From the NCBI GenBank assembly GCA_023667285.1, contig JAMPAK010000001.1, positions 997,371-1,061,370 on the forward strand: 64,000 nt of DNA, in the 5' to 3' direction. This stretch comes from Muribaculaceae bacterium (GTDB lineage Bacteria > Bacteroidota > Bacteroidia > Bacteroidales > Muribaculaceae). Positions 53,586 to 61,461 of this stretch are shown here, piece by piece (positions within the stretch are counted from its first letter, which is position 1; the number at the start of each line of letters is the position of its first letter). The translations under genes and the position numbers were made by a program. The notes under the pieces were generated by a model. That model saw only the letters and a program-made list of their open reading frames with translations, did not search any database and was not told where the DNA came from.

Positions 53586-56154
53586 TGCCCGTCTCCTTAG
53601 ATGTCTCTTTAGGCGCGTTGAGGTGCTTTATCCAGATTCCGATGGCTGCCAGAGCCAGGAGATAGATGACCACAATTGCTGTCGTGGCCACGGCGCCGGT
53701 GGTGTGGAGCGACTGTGGGTCAAACACCATCTCCACCTCATGCTCCCCGGCCGGAATCCTCATGGCCCTCAGCACATAGTTGACCCTCCCTATCTGTGCC
53801 TCCTTGCCGTCGATGGTGGCTTTCCACCCCCATGGGAAGTAGACCTCTGAGAAGACCGCCACGCGGTCACCCTTCGAGCGGGTCTTGTATGTGAGTCGGT
53901 TTGGGGCATATGTGGTCTCGACAATCATGTCTGTCGAGTCGCCGGGAGCAGCCTGCCCTAGCAGGTCGGCAAACTTCCTGTCGGCCACCGCCTGGCGCCC
54001 GGGGTCAATCATCGAGAGGCCGTCCATCTCGCTGTCAGGCCCGTCCACATACGTGATGTTATCGACAAACCATGCATTGCCCAGCGCCTCGGGGTTCTGG
54101 AGAGGATTTCCCTCAAAGTCCACGATATACTTGGCATTTAGCATATTGACCACATTCCAGTCAGCGTCAGTCTCGCGTCCCTGTGTAAACGAGGCGAGAT
54201 GGCGGTCTATGAGGTCCTGATAGCGGGTCAGTTTGGCGGCATGATAGCCACCTATCATCTTATGGTAATATGAAGGGTCTGCGCTGTAGAACCGCGGGAT
54301 ATCCATCACCCTGTAGTTCATCGCTGTGTCCTGCAGGATCACGGCGTCAGCCTGGGTCATGGCTATGGGAGCCCCCACGGTCAGCTGCTTGGCCACGAAG
54401 CTCTCATGGTTGAGATAGCGCTTGTTGACCATGAAGAGGTCGAGAAGCACCACCACACCCATCAGACCCACGGTGAGGCCGGCCTTCAGACGTCCCTTGA
54501 CAAAGAGATAGAGCAGCACGAAGCCTGCCGCCACTATTAGGAGCGAGCGCAGCGCATCGGCCTTCACAAGGGCGAACCTCAGGGTCTCCACAGCCTGATA
54601 GATGGCCGGATTCGTGAGCGAGAACTGTGCGGCCGTCTGGCTGTCATAGCCCTGCTGCAGCAGCGACTCGGTGAGATAATGGTCTATGGAGCGGTCGTTG
54701 TCGGTGATGACACTGCCAAACACCCCCGGGATGAGCCACGCTATGATGCACAGCGCCCCCACGATGCCGAAACACCAGCACAGGGGCTTCACCCACTCCT
54801 TGCGCTCCTCAGGGGTAGACGTCACAATCCGTTGCAGAGCCATGGCGGCAAGCAGCGGCATGGTGAACTCCGCTATGACCAGGATGCTCTCGACGGTGCG
54901 GAACTTCGAATACATCGGCGCGATGTTGAGCATGATGTCGGTGAACACCATGGCATGCCGTCCCCACGCCAGCACTATCGAGAACACCGTCAGCGCCAAC
55001 AGCACCCACTTCATCGGTCCCTTGACAATGACACACCCCACTATGAAGAGCGCGAATATCAGCGCCCCCACATACACGGGGCCATTGGTGCCCTCAGGGT
55101 CGCCGAAATATTGGCTCATGAAACTGATATATTGTCCTTGGAGTGCATCGATTTGCCCATCCTCCATCATTGACTTGGCTTCATCTGTCCCGGCCAGGTT
55201 CAGGGCCGTCATCCTCCCCCCCTTTGGCATGGCTGAGGAGCCTCCCTTGATGTTGGGGATCAGCAGTGAGAATGTCTCTGATGGCTGATAACTGTATTGG
55301 GTGATATAGTCCTTGTCGAGGCCCGAGGTGGCCTGTCCGGAGGCCGACTGGGCCGCCGTCAGTTCAGAGTGGCGTCCCCTCATCGTCTCCTTGGAATACT
55401 CATAAGTGTTGTAGAGGCTCGGGAGGTTGGCACACACGGCCAGGACGGCCGCACAGGCCAGCGAGCCTGTGGCCTTCCACCATTGCCCCATCTCCTTGCG
55501 TCTGATGGCACCGATGAGATATGCTATGGCCACGCCCAGAACTACATACAGGAAATAATAGGTCATCTGCACATGATTGCCGGCTATCTGCATCATGGCA
55601 AACAGGGCCGTCAGCGCCGCTCCGGCCAAATAACGCCCCCTGTATGCCAGAATCATGCCGGCGATTGTGGGCGGGATATAGGCCAGAGTGATGAATTTCC
55701 ATATATGGCCCGCACCTATGATTATGATGAAATAGGTCGAGAATCCGTAGGCCACGGCCCCCAGAAGGGCCACATACCATCTCATCCTCATGGCCATCAG
55801 CAGGATGAAGAACCCCACCATCATCATGGCCGGCAGCGACGAGGGGGTGGGGAGTCCCAGCCCCATCGCCGTGTTGATCCACGAGTAGAGGCGTGTGGAG
55901 GGGTAGGAGGGAGAGATCTGGAAATTGGGCATACCCGAGAAGAGCGAGTTGGTCCAGCGCGAGGTCTCACCGGTAGCCTCAGTGAAGGCCTTCACCTCCT
56001 GGCCTATGGCCACACCCTGCTGCATGTCGTGCTGCCTCAGGAGATTCCCCTCAGAGGCGTCGGGATAGAAAAAGGCAAAGGCTATGGCTGCTATCACGGC
56101 CACTCCGAGCACAAACAGCAGCGGAGTGCGTAGTCTGTTCATCGTCATCATCAT
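53578..56154 (-). CDS. YfhO-family integral membrane protein
   Basis: An 858-residue membrane protein with about 12-14 hydrophobic segments and a large periplasmic region. The N-terminus (TPLLFVLGVAVIAAIAFAFFYP) is followed by a FTEATGETSRWTNSLFSGMPNFQI loop, and YGFSTYFIIIIGAGHIWKF lies near residue 140. The C-terminal beta-rich part (YAPNRLTYKTRSKGDRVAVFSEVYFPWGW) matches the YfhO pattern. YfhO in Bacillus is tied to lipoteichoic acid glycosylation; the Bacteroidota role is unknown. The start overlaps the lipoprotein gene stop as ATGA. Confidence 0.87.
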   Translation of the reverse strand: MMMTMNRLRTPLLFVLGVAVIAAIAFAFFYPDASEGNLLRQHDMQQGVAIGQEVKAFTEATGETSRWTNSLFSGMPNFQISPSYPSTRLYSWINTAMGLGLPTPSSLPAMMMVGFFILLMAMRMRWYVALLGAVAYGFSTYFIIIIGAGHIWKFITLAYIPPTIAGMILAYRGRYLAGAALTALFAMMQIAGNHVQMTYYFLYVVLGVAIAYLIGAIRRKEMGQWWKATGSLACAAVLAVCANLPSLYNTYEYSKETMRGRHSELTAAQSASGQATSGLDKDYITQYSYQPSETFSLLIPNIKGGSSAMPKGGRMTALNLAGTDEAKSMMEDGQIDALQGQYISFMSQYFGDPEGTNGPVYVGALIFALFIVGCVIVKGPMKWVLLALTVFSIVLAWGRHAMVFTDIMLNIAPMYSKFRTVESILVIAEFTMPLLAAMALQRIVTSTPEERKEWVKPLCWCFGIVGALCIIAWLIPGVFGSVITDNDRSIDHYLTESLLQQGYDSQTAAQFSLTNPAIYQAVETLRFALVKADALRSLLIVAAGFVLLYLFVKGRLKAGLTVGLMGVVVLLDLFMVNKRYLNHESFVAKQLTVGAPIAMTQADAVILQDTAMNYRVMDIPRFYSADPSYYHKMIGGYHAAKLTRYQDLIDRHLASFTQGRETDADWNVVNMLNAKYIVDFEGNPLQNPEALGNAWFVDNITYVDGPDSEMDGLSMIDPGRQAVADRKFADLLGQAAPGDSTDMIVETTYAPNRLTYKTRSKGDRVAVFSEVYFPWGWKATIDGKEAQIGRVNYVLRAMRIPAGEHEVEMVFDPQSLHTTGAVATTAIVVIYLLALAAIGIWIKHLNAPKETSKETGNV

Positions 56155-56717
56155 TCAGCGGGTCTGAGTTCAAGTGGGATTTCCTCGACGGTCTGCATGG
56201 AGTCTGTGGCCACGGTGTCGGGCGCGCTCTCCTCGACTGCGTTGAGCGAGCCGTCCTGGACGGCGTCATACTGTGCGAGTTTCTCGCGGAAGGCCATCGC
56301 CACCGAGTCGAAGTCTACGGCCGGATTGACGCTCTTGGCCCTTGCGAAAGCCTCGCGAGTGTCCCTGGGGTTCACGCTCAGGGCAATGTCATAGACGTCT
56401 ACATACTTGCGCAGCGTCTCGAGGTCGCGGCGCGCCTCATTGTTCTCCACCGCCCTGTTGTGCACTCTCAGGAAGGCCATCAACACTTGGACGGTCTGCT
56501 CCGGTGTCAGGTCGTCGACAAATAGCGACATGCTGTCTGCCATCTCCGACGCCTTGTCGAGGCGCCCGTCGTTCAGAGCCTCGGCCAGACGCGAGTTCTG
56601 GCGCTCAGCGGCCTCGATAGCAGCCTGGTCAGGAGCCTCTGTCTGGCTTTTCTTGCCGCCGCAGGCCGTCAGTCCCAGCAGCAGCATCGCCGATAATATC
56701 TTGACTGTGGTTCTCAT
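56151..56717 (-). CDS. Hypothetical lipoprotein
   Basis: A 188-residue lipoprotein with signal MRTTVKILSAMLLLGLTAC and acylated cysteine C19, followed by GGKKSQTE. The mature part is mostly helical and acidic (EAAERQNSRLAEALNDGRLDKASEMADSMSLFVDDL), with no recognised domain. It lies 21 bases after def and overlaps the YfhO gene as ATGA. The basic residues after the cysteine suggest retention on the periplasmic side rather than surface export. Confidence 0.8.
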   Translation of the reverse strand: MRTTVKILSAMLLLGLTACGGKKSQTEAPDQAAIEAAERQNSRLAEALNDGRLDKASEMADSMSLFVDDLTPEQTVQVLMAFLRVHNRAVENNEARRDLETLRKYVDVYDIALSVNPRDTREAFARAKSVNPAVDFDSVAMAFREKLAQYDAVQDGSLNAVEESAPDTVATDSMQTVEEIPLELRPAE

Positions 56718-56738
56718 ATAGATGTCCGGTTGATTGTG

Positions 56739-57299
56739 TCAGCGCCTGGGTGCATACTTCACGGGATAGTCACAGCGAGTCTTCCCGGCCACAAGGTTGT
56801 TCAGTTTCCCCTTGATCAACTGCTTGCGTATCATAGAGATGTGGTCTATGTAGAGGGCGCCCTCAAGGTGGTCGCACTCATGCTGCACTATTCTGGCCAG
56901 GAAGCCTGAGATCTCCCTCTTGTGCGGCTCGAAATTCTCGTCGACCCACTCAAGCATGATGTGCTCCGTGCGCGGCACCCTCTCGCTCAGCCCCGGGAGG
57001 CTCAGACACCCCTCCTCGCGGGTGATGGTGTCGCCGTCGAGCACAGTCACCCGCGGATTTATCAGCGTGAGGCGCTGTCCCTCACACTCCGGAAACGACT
57101 CCTTGAAGCCGTCCGCATCGATGACCACTATCCTCTCGGCGCGCCCTATCTGGGGAGCCGCCAGGCCGCAGCCATCGCTGGCATACATGGTCTCAAACAT
57201 ATTTGCTATCAGTTCTTTCAGCCCCTCATAGTCAGGGGTGATGTCGACACACTCCTTGCGCAGCACAGGATGGCCGTAGACGTATATGGGTAGTTTCAT
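56739..57299 (-). CDS. def: Peptide deformylase
   Basis: Removes the formyl group from nascent N-terminal methionine (186 residues). All three motifs are present: GCGLAAPQIG at residues 43-52, EGCLSLPG with metal ligand C98, and QHECDHLEG with ligands H140 and H144 and catalytic E141. The start overlaps ruvX as ATGA, so both are cotranslated. In many bacteria def pairs with fmt; here it pairs with ruvX, a usual order in Bacteroidota. Confidence 0.97.
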   Translation of the reverse strand: MKLPIYVYGHPVLRKECVDITPDYEGLKELIANMFETMYASDGCGLAAPQIGRAERIVVIDADGFKESFPECEGQRLTLINPRVTVLDGDTITREEGCLSLPGLSERVPRTEHIMLEWVDENFEPHKREISGFLARIVQHECDHLEGALYIDHISMIRKQLIKGKLNNLVAGKTRCDYPVKYAPRR

Positions 57300-57712
57300 T
57301 GTTGTTTGGAATCAAGATAAGAGTTGAGGATGATGACGGCGGCCATGCGGTCGATGGCTCCCTTGTCGCGGCGTGTGGAGCGGTTGAAGCCCCCCTCGAG
57401 CATGGCGCGGTGTGCCAGGGTAGAGGTGAAGCGCTCGTCCCACATCACAATCTCCATTCCCGGGAGAGCCTTGCGGAGCCTCCCAAGGGCCGGTGTGATG
57501 TAGCGCATAGACTCCGACGGCTCACCGCTCATGGTGGTCGGCAGCCCCACGATGATGCGGTCCACCGGATTGGTGGCCACATATCCCTTCACATAGTCCA
57601 CAAGCGAGCCTGACGGCACCGTCTCAAGCGCCGTCGCCACAATCTGCAGCGGGTCTGTCACCGCCAGGCCGCAGCGTTTCCGTCCATAGTCGATGGCCAG
57701 TAGTCGTCCCAT
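57296..57712 (-). CDS. ruvX: Putative pre-16S rRNA nuclease / Holliday junction resolvase-like YqgF
   Basis: A 138-residue RNase H-fold protein. LLAIDYGRKRCGLAVTD at residues 4-20 supplies the first catalytic Asp, IIVGLPTTMSGEPS near 53 is the second landmark, and MWDERFTSTLAHRAML near 99 the third. The E. coli homolog processes the 5' end of 16S rRNA. The N-terminal strand begins at residue 3, so the start at 57712 cannot be moved inward. A promoter box only 8 bases upstream would make the transcript almost leaderless. Confidence 0.95.
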   Translation of the reverse strand: MGRLLAIDYGRKRCGLAVTDPLQIVATALETVPSGSLVDYVKGYVATNPVDRIIVGLPTTMSGEPSESMRYITPALGRLRKALPGMEIVMWDERFTSTLAHRAMLEGGFNRSTRRDKGAIDRMAAVIILNSYLDSKQQ

Positions 57713-57719
57713 TCTCGTG

Positions 57720-57727
57720 CAAAATTA
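57720..57727 (-). promoter_or_regulatory. Candidate promoter -7 box of the ruvX operon
   Basis: Plus-strand CAAAATTA reads TAATTTTG on the reverse strand. It is so close to ATG 57712 that the predicted transcript begins about 3 bases before the start codon. No good -33 partner is seen, so this could be chance. Confidence 0.4.
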
Positions 57728-57757
57728 CAAAAATTTATTCAAAATCACCTCACAATC

Positions 57758-57789
57758 TTTGGCATATCCACCGAAAATCCGTAACTTTG
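57758..57789 (+). promoter_or_regulatory. rplS promoter
   Basis: TTTG at 57758-57761 and TAACTTTG at 57782-57789 are separated by 20 bases. Predicted leader about 78 bases. Confidence 0.8.
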
Positions 57790-57798
57790 CGCCCGATT

Positions 57799-57839
57799 CC
57801 GCAATCTCTGGATGGGACACGCAGCCCGCTACATTGCGG
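57799..57839 (+). promoter_or_regulatory. Structured leader hairpin of rplS, possible ribosomal-protein autoregulation
   Basis: CCGCAAT (57799-57805) and ATTGCGG (57833-57839) form a perfect 7-base stem in the transcribed leader, with an inner GGG/CCC pairing. No U-run follows, so it is not a terminator. Leader structures that bind the encoded protein are common in ribosomal operons; the match to any known family was not established. Confidence 0.45.
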
Positions 57840-57872
57840 TGAATGTTCACATTTTAATCTTATATAAGTAAA

Positions 57873-58235
57873 ATGGATTTAATTAAAGTTGTCGAAGAGG
57901 CTTTTGCCACCGGCAAGCAGCACCCCGACTTCCAGCCCGGCGACACCATCACCGTGGCTTACCGCATCAAGGAAGGCAACAAGGAGCGTATCCAGCAGTA
58001 TCGCGGTGTGGTTATCCGCATCTCTGGCGAGGGCACAAAGAAGCGTTTCACTGTCCGCAAGATGTCTGACAACATCGGCGTTGAGCGCATCTTCCCCATC
58101 GAGTCACCCTTCATCGACTCAATCACCATCAACAAGTATGGCAAGGTGCGCCGTGCTAAGCTCTACTATCTCCGCGCCCTCACCGGCAAGAAAGCCCGCA
58201 TAAAGGAGCGCCGCGTAGTGAAGAAAGGAGAGTGA
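57873..58235 (+). CDS. rplS: 50S ribosomal protein L19
   Basis: Large-subunit protein at the 30S-50S interface (120 residues). Conserved features include [29 protein letters not shown] near 20-48, [17 protein letters not shown] near 60, and the basic end [24 protein letters not shown]. It is monocistronic, with a strong promoter, a structured leader, and a terminator 26 bases after the stop. Confidence 0.98.
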   Translation: MDLIKVVEEAFATGKQHPDFQPGDTITVAYRIKEGNKERIQQYRGVVIRISGEGTKKRFTVRKMSDNIGVERIFPIESPFIDSITINKYGKVRRAKLYYLRALTGKKARIKERRVVKKGE

Positions 58236-58260
58236 TCCACACCTTCCCTCTGATTCAGCT

Positions 58261-58318
58261 CAGACAGAAAAAAGAAGACTTCGGAAGCCCGGCTTCCGGA
58301 GTCTCTTTTTTCTGTCTG
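58261..58318. terminator. Bidirectional terminator between rplS and the reverse-strand small ORF pair
   Basis: A near-complete inverted repeat of about 28 base pairs: the outer arms CAGACAGAAAAAAGA (58261-58275) and TCTTTTTTCTGTCTG (58304-58318) are perfect. The inner GC stem is GACTTCGGAAGCC with GGCTTCCGGAGTC (one wobble). The inner stem is followed by a T run on both strands, so it can stop transcription from either side. Confidence 0.9.
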
Positions 58319-58321
58319 CTG

Positions 58322-58408
58322 TCAAGCGCCGGGAAGCGCATGATATATCAGCGGTGCCGAGGCGCGATACCAATCGCGCACACGGCGATATGTCTTGTTT
58401 ATCTTCAT
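58322..58408 (-). CDS. Small basic ORF, 28 residues, second of an overlapping pair
   Basis: ATG at 58408 overlaps the stop of the preceding small ORF as ATGA. The product reads MKINKTYRRVRDWYRASAPL and continues IYHALPGA. It is strongly basic in the first half and hydrophobic at the end, like a short membrane- or nucleic-acid-binding peptide. The stop lies 4 bases from a terminator that also works on this strand. No homolog is known to me, and coding is supported only by overlap, composition and the terminator. Confidence 0.4.
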   Translation of the reverse strand: MKINKTYRRVRDWYRASAPLIYHALPGA

Positions 58409-58530
58409 AGTCGTGTGTTTTTGAGATTATGGCAGGAGCAGTCGCCGGTGGTGCGGAGACTGTCGCCGCAACTGATTGTGTCGAACACTGTCTTGAGTTC
58501 TGCGCGGAATGTCTTGAACTTACCAATCAT
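58405..58530 (-). CDS. Small ORF, 41 residues, first of an overlapping pair
   Basis: The product begins MIGKFKTFRAELKTVFDTIS, an amphipathic, helical-looking stretch, and then CGDSLRTTGDCSCHNLKNTRL with three cysteines in 13 residues. The stop overlaps the next small ORF as ATGA, the same coupling used by many real genes in this window. No clear TAnnTTTG box was found upstream on the reverse strand, which lowers confidence. A competing reading frame on the plus strand (58429-58626) has no support. Confidence 0.4.
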   Translation of the reverse strand: MIGKFKTFRAELKTVFDTISCGDSLRTTGDCSCHNLKNTRL

Positions 58531-58636
58531 AATGCAGAAGTTTTAGTGAATAGAATAGTTGGTTGTGATGGCGCGGCCTCAACCCCCTCCGGGGTTCTCA
58601 GCCGTTTCATAAGTAAAACAACCTGATTTGTGAAAA

Positions 58637-58674
58637 TGTTTTGCAATCGTGCTGAAAAATTATGTTGTAAAACA
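58637..58674. promoter_or_regulatory. Inverted repeat, candidate SOS operator of umuDC
   Basis: TGTTTTGCAA (58637-58646) and TTGTAAAACA (58665-58674) match as inverted repeats in 9 of 10 positions with an 18-base spacer. They lie about 80 bases upstream of the promoter-like TAACTTTA (58752-58759). Position fits a damage-response operator or an upstream promoter element; the role is inferred. Confidence 0.35.
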
Positions 58675-58751
58675 TGTTTTCTGCGAGCCCGCCCTTTCCT
58701 CCGTCATATAATTTAACTCACCTGTGCCTCACGGTTGCCCGGCCGTCACCC

Positions 58752-58759
58752 TAACTTTA
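58752..58759 (+). promoter_or_regulatory. Weak promoter -7 box of umuDC
   Basis: TAACTTTA differs from TAnnTTTG in the last base. The predicted leader to ATG 58795 is about 31 bases. Confidence 0.4.
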
Positions 58760-58794
58760 CCCCCGGAATGCTAAAGGAAAAACCCTGACCATCT

Positions 58795-59253
58795 ATGCTC
58801 ACTTTTCAATTCTATCGGGCCGACACCGACACCCTCCTCCCCCTGCTCTATGCTGACGCAGGGATTCCCGCCGGATTTCCCAGCCCGGCCCAGGACTACA
58901 TATCAGAGACCATCGACCTGAACAAGGAGCTCATCGAGCACCCTGCATCGACATTCTATGCCCGCGTCACCGGCGACTCAATGTCAGGCGAGGGGATAAC
59001 CGAGGGAGACATCCTCGTCGTCGACAAATCCATCGAGCCTGAGCACGGCGACCTGGCCGTCTGCTGCGTCAACGGCGAGTTCACCCTCAAGCGCCTCCGC
59101 TTCGACGGACACAGGCGCCTCTATCTCATGCCCTCCAATCCGCGCTACAACCCCATCGAGATCACCCCCGAGACAGACTTCCTCGTGTGGGGTGTGGTGC
59201 TTTACACCATCAAGGCCAACCGCCGCAGACGCTTGGGGACAGAGAGATGGTAG
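58795..59253 (+). CDS. umuD: UmuD-like S24 autoproteolytic subunit of DNA polymerase V
   Basis: A 152-residue translesion synthesis accessory protein. It has the cleavage bond A26-G27 in [12 protein letters not shown], nucleophile S62 in GDSMSGEGI, and lysine K99 in FTLKRLRF, the complete S24 dyad. After RecA-stimulated self-cleavage, UmuD' joins UmuC to form an error-prone polymerase. The C-terminal strand [13 protein letters not shown] closes the fold. It overlaps umuC by 7 bases, so the two are translated together. Confidence 0.94.
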   Translation: MLTFQFYRADTDTLLPLLYADAGIPAGFPSPAQDYISETIDLNKELIEHPASTFYARVTGDSMSGEGITEGDILVVDKSIEPEHGDLAVCCVNGEFTLKRLRFDGHRRLYLMPSNPRYNPIEITPETDFLVWGVVLYTIKANRRRRLGTERW

Positions 59254-60539
59254 GACTGGTGGACTGCGACAACTTCTTCTGCTCGTGCGAGCGCGTCTTC
59301 CGCCCCGACCTCCGGAGCAGGCCCGTCGTTGTCCTCAGCAACAACGACGGCTGTGTCGTGGCGCGCTCGCGCGAGGCCAAAGCCCTGGGTGTCCCCGAGG
59401 GGATGCCATACTTCCAGCTCATCGAGCAATATCCCGGAGCCGGCATCGTGGCCTTCTCATCAAACTACGCCCTCTATGCCGACATGTCGGCCCGCATCAT
59501 GAGCATCCTGCGCTCCGAGGCCCCTGACGTCATCCAGTATTCCATCGACGAGGCGTTCCTCGACCTCAGCGGCATGGAGAGCGTCGACCTCAAGAAGTGG
59601 GGCGAGGCGCTCTGCCGCAAGGTGGAGCGATGCACAGGTATGCCCGTCAGCCTAGGCATAGCATCCTCCAAGACCCTCGCCAAGATGGCAAGCAAGTTTG
59701 CCAAGAAATATCCCGGCTACAACAAATGCTGCCTAATCTCCACGGATGAGCAGCGCCTCAAAGCCCTGCGCCTCTTCCCGGTCGAGGATGTCTGGGGCAT
59801 AGGGCGACGCACAGCGCGCACACTGCGCTGCTATGGCGTTGCCACAGCCTACGACTTCACCCTCCAGCCCGCCCCATGGGTGAAGGCCCGCTTCCGTGTC
59901 ACCGGCCTGCGCACATGGGCCGAGCTTCATGGCCGGGATGTCATCTCAGTCGACGGTCTGGACACCGTGGCCCGACAGACCATCGTGACGAGCCGCAGCT
60001 TCCCCGCCATGATCACCGAGATAGACGACCTGCGCAGCCACATAGCCAACTATGCCGCCCGCTGCGCCCTCAAACTGCGACGCCAAGGCTCCGTCTGCGC
60101 CATGGTCACGGCCTTCATACAGTCAAACCACTTTCGCGAGGACCTTCCGCAATACGACTGCAGCGGCTCCCACCCATTCCTCACACCCACCGACACCACC
60201 TGTGAGATTGTCGACGCCGCCACCACTATCCTCGAGGCCATCTTCCGCCCCGGCATACGCTACAAGCGCGCAGGCATAATGGTCTCCGGCATATCATCGG
60301 CCACCGCCGTGCAGCCCGACCTCTTCGAGTACGACCCCGGCCGCAGCCGCAAGCTCAAGGACATCTCACACACCATGGACTCCGTCAACCGCCGCCTGGG
60401 AGCCGACACCGTCGTGCTGGGCGCACAGCAATATCGCGACCGCGGTCCCGACGGCAAGAGCGTGAAATTTGTCAACGCCATCCGCCGTGCCATGAAATCC
60501 CCCGACTACACCACCCGCCTCGGCGCCTTCGCCGTCTGA
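59247..60539 (+). CDS. umuC: UmuC-like Y-family translesion DNA polymerase
   Basis: Catalytic subunit of the polymerase V-type complex (about 430 residues). The start [18 protein letters not shown] gives the first catalytic Asp. [21 protein letters not shown] is near residue 29, [12 protein letters not shown] near 98 gives the Asp-Glu pair, and [20 protein letters not shown] near 132 the fingers/palm. The little-finger and DUF4113-type C-terminus follows. ATG 59247 is chosen because it begins the family's N-terminus; a start at 59187 would lie within umuD. It ends 6 bases before the convergent LuxR-type gene. Confidence 0.95.
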   Translation: MVGLVDCDNFFCSCERVFRPDLRSRPVVVLSNNDGCVVARSREAKALGVPEGMPYFQLIEQYPGAGIVAFSSNYALYADMSARIMSILRSEAPDVIQYSIDEAFLDLSGMESVDLKKWGEALCRKVERCTGMPVSLGIASSKTLAKMASKFAKKYPGYNKCCLISTDEQRLKALRLFPVEDVWGIGRRTARTLRCYGVATAYDFTLQPAPWVKARFRVTGLRTWAELHGRDVISVDGLDTVARQTIVTSRSFPAMITEIDDLRSHIANYAARCALKLRRQGSVCAMVTAFIQSNHFREDLPQYDCSGSHPFLTPTDTTCEIVDAATTILEAIFRPGIRYKRAGIMVSGISSATAVQPDLFEYDPGRSRKLKDISHTMDSVNRRLGADTVVLGAQQYRDRGPDGKSVKFVNAIRRAMKSPDYTTRLGAFAV

Positions 60540-60545
60540 CCCCCA

Positions 60546-61247
60546 TCATATGAGATTGAAATTCTGGGCCATCGACACCGCCTGCGAGATATTATCCACC
60601 CCCAGTTTCTCAAACACAGCCCTCTTGTAGGTCTTCACCGTGTCCTCCGATTTATTCACAAATGCCGCTATCTCCCTGACTGTCAGTCCTTGAGTTGAGA
60701 GCGACAGAATCTCCCTCTCAATCATTTTCAAGTTTGGCAATACGGATGTCCACCAAGTCCTTGTGTTGTAATTGTAGCGGAAACACCTTCCGGCCATTCT
60801 ATTAACCATAAGAGGCTCCTGATTTTCGAAATTTGAGCCAAATGAAAATGAGGTTAGGAAAATGTGTGGCGACGTGGAGTTTTGATTCTCAATCCTTAAC
60901 GGTATAGTCTTTTGGAATACAAGAGACTGAAATTCATTTTCCATTAAATGGGTATGATAGAGAAACACATAGGAAAATATATCTTCCTTATGGTTAATCA
61001 GGCTTTCAATCCCTTTTGACAGAAATGCTCTTACCTCATTAAGATCATTTTCAGGAATAAAAAAGAAATCATTCCGAGATTCATAGGAATCATTAATGAC
61101 ATCATAATTAAGCATTTTAGTTAGGTTACTTGATGAATTCAGTATTCTCATTGTAGTGTAATCCCATAGAATAATGGTGTTATATGAGATTCGCTCGATT
61201 AAATCAATTGTGTCAAGAATGCTCTTGATATTATATACGGTCTCCAT
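60546..61247 (-). CDS. LuxR-type HTH regulator with PAS-like sensor region (paralog A)
   Basis: A regulator of about 233 residues. The N-terminal ~170 residues look like a PAS-type sensor (ISYNTIILWDYTTMRILNSSSN, FFFIPENDLNEVRAFLSKGIESL, then LTSFSFGSNFE). The C-terminal LuxR/GerE HTH is IEREILSLSTQGLTVREIAAFVNKSEDTVKTYKRAVFEKLGV, ending NISQAVSMAQNFNLI. There is no response-regulator receiver domain. ATG 61247 is used because the longer GTG start (61277) lies on the promoter box. It is clearly paralogous to the regulator at 62829-63518, and the two flank a lipoprotein gene. Confidence 0.87.
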   Translation of the reverse strand: METVYNIKSILDTIDLIERISYNTIILWDYTTMRILNSSSNLTKMLNYDVINDSYESRNDFFFIPENDLNEVRAFLSKGIESLINHKEDIFSYVFLYHTHLMENEFQSLVFQKTIPLRIENQNSTSPHIFLTSFSFGSNFENQEPLMVNRMAGRCFRYNYNTRTWWTSVLPNLKMIEREILSLSTQGLTVREIAAFVNKSEDTVKTYKRAVFEKLGVDNISQAVSMAQNFNLI

Positions 61248-61276
61248 GACGTCAGTGCAAAAGATATTTGTTTGCA

Positions 61277-61284
61277 CAAATGTA
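61277..61284 (-). promoter_or_regulatory. Promoter -7 box of regulator paralog A
   Basis: Plus-strand CAAATGTA reads TACATTTG on the reverse strand. It rules out the upstream GTG at 61277 as start. The leader is about 25 bases. Confidence 0.6.
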
Positions 61285-61400
61285 TAATGAAGTTTTTAAA
61301 CCATAAAACAGTTGCAATAATTTTAACACACTTTAAGGTGAAATTCTTCAAAACATTCTTTTTCACCCTTTAGTGTAACATCGCAGCGAGAGACTACCAA

Positions 61401-61408
61401 TAACTTTG
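61401..61408 (+). promoter_or_regulatory. Promoter -7 box of the module lipoprotein
   Basis: TAACTTTG, an exact match to TAnnTTTG. Predicted leader to ATG 61462 about 49 bases. It diverges from paralog A's promoter across about 116 AT-rich bases. Confidence 0.65.
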
Positions 61409-61461
61409 CAGTGTCCAAGAAATAACCGGTTAGGGACCTACATTTAAACACTTATACCAAC

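Larger units (their letters stand above)
58531..58794. other. Intergenic region before umuDC
   Basis: This 264-base stretch has no credible gene. It holds AACCCC/GGGGTT, a small GC hairpin near 58580-58597; an inverted repeat at 58637-58674 described separately; and a promoter-like TAACTTTA at 58752-58759. The base composition changes sharply inside it, from AT-rich (58610-58680) to GC-rich. Confidence 0.6.

Noticed and set aside
58232-58546. 104-codon plus-strand ORF after rplS
   Set aside because: It runs straight through the strong terminator hairpin at 58261-58318 and overlaps the rplS stop. The composition is not protein-like.
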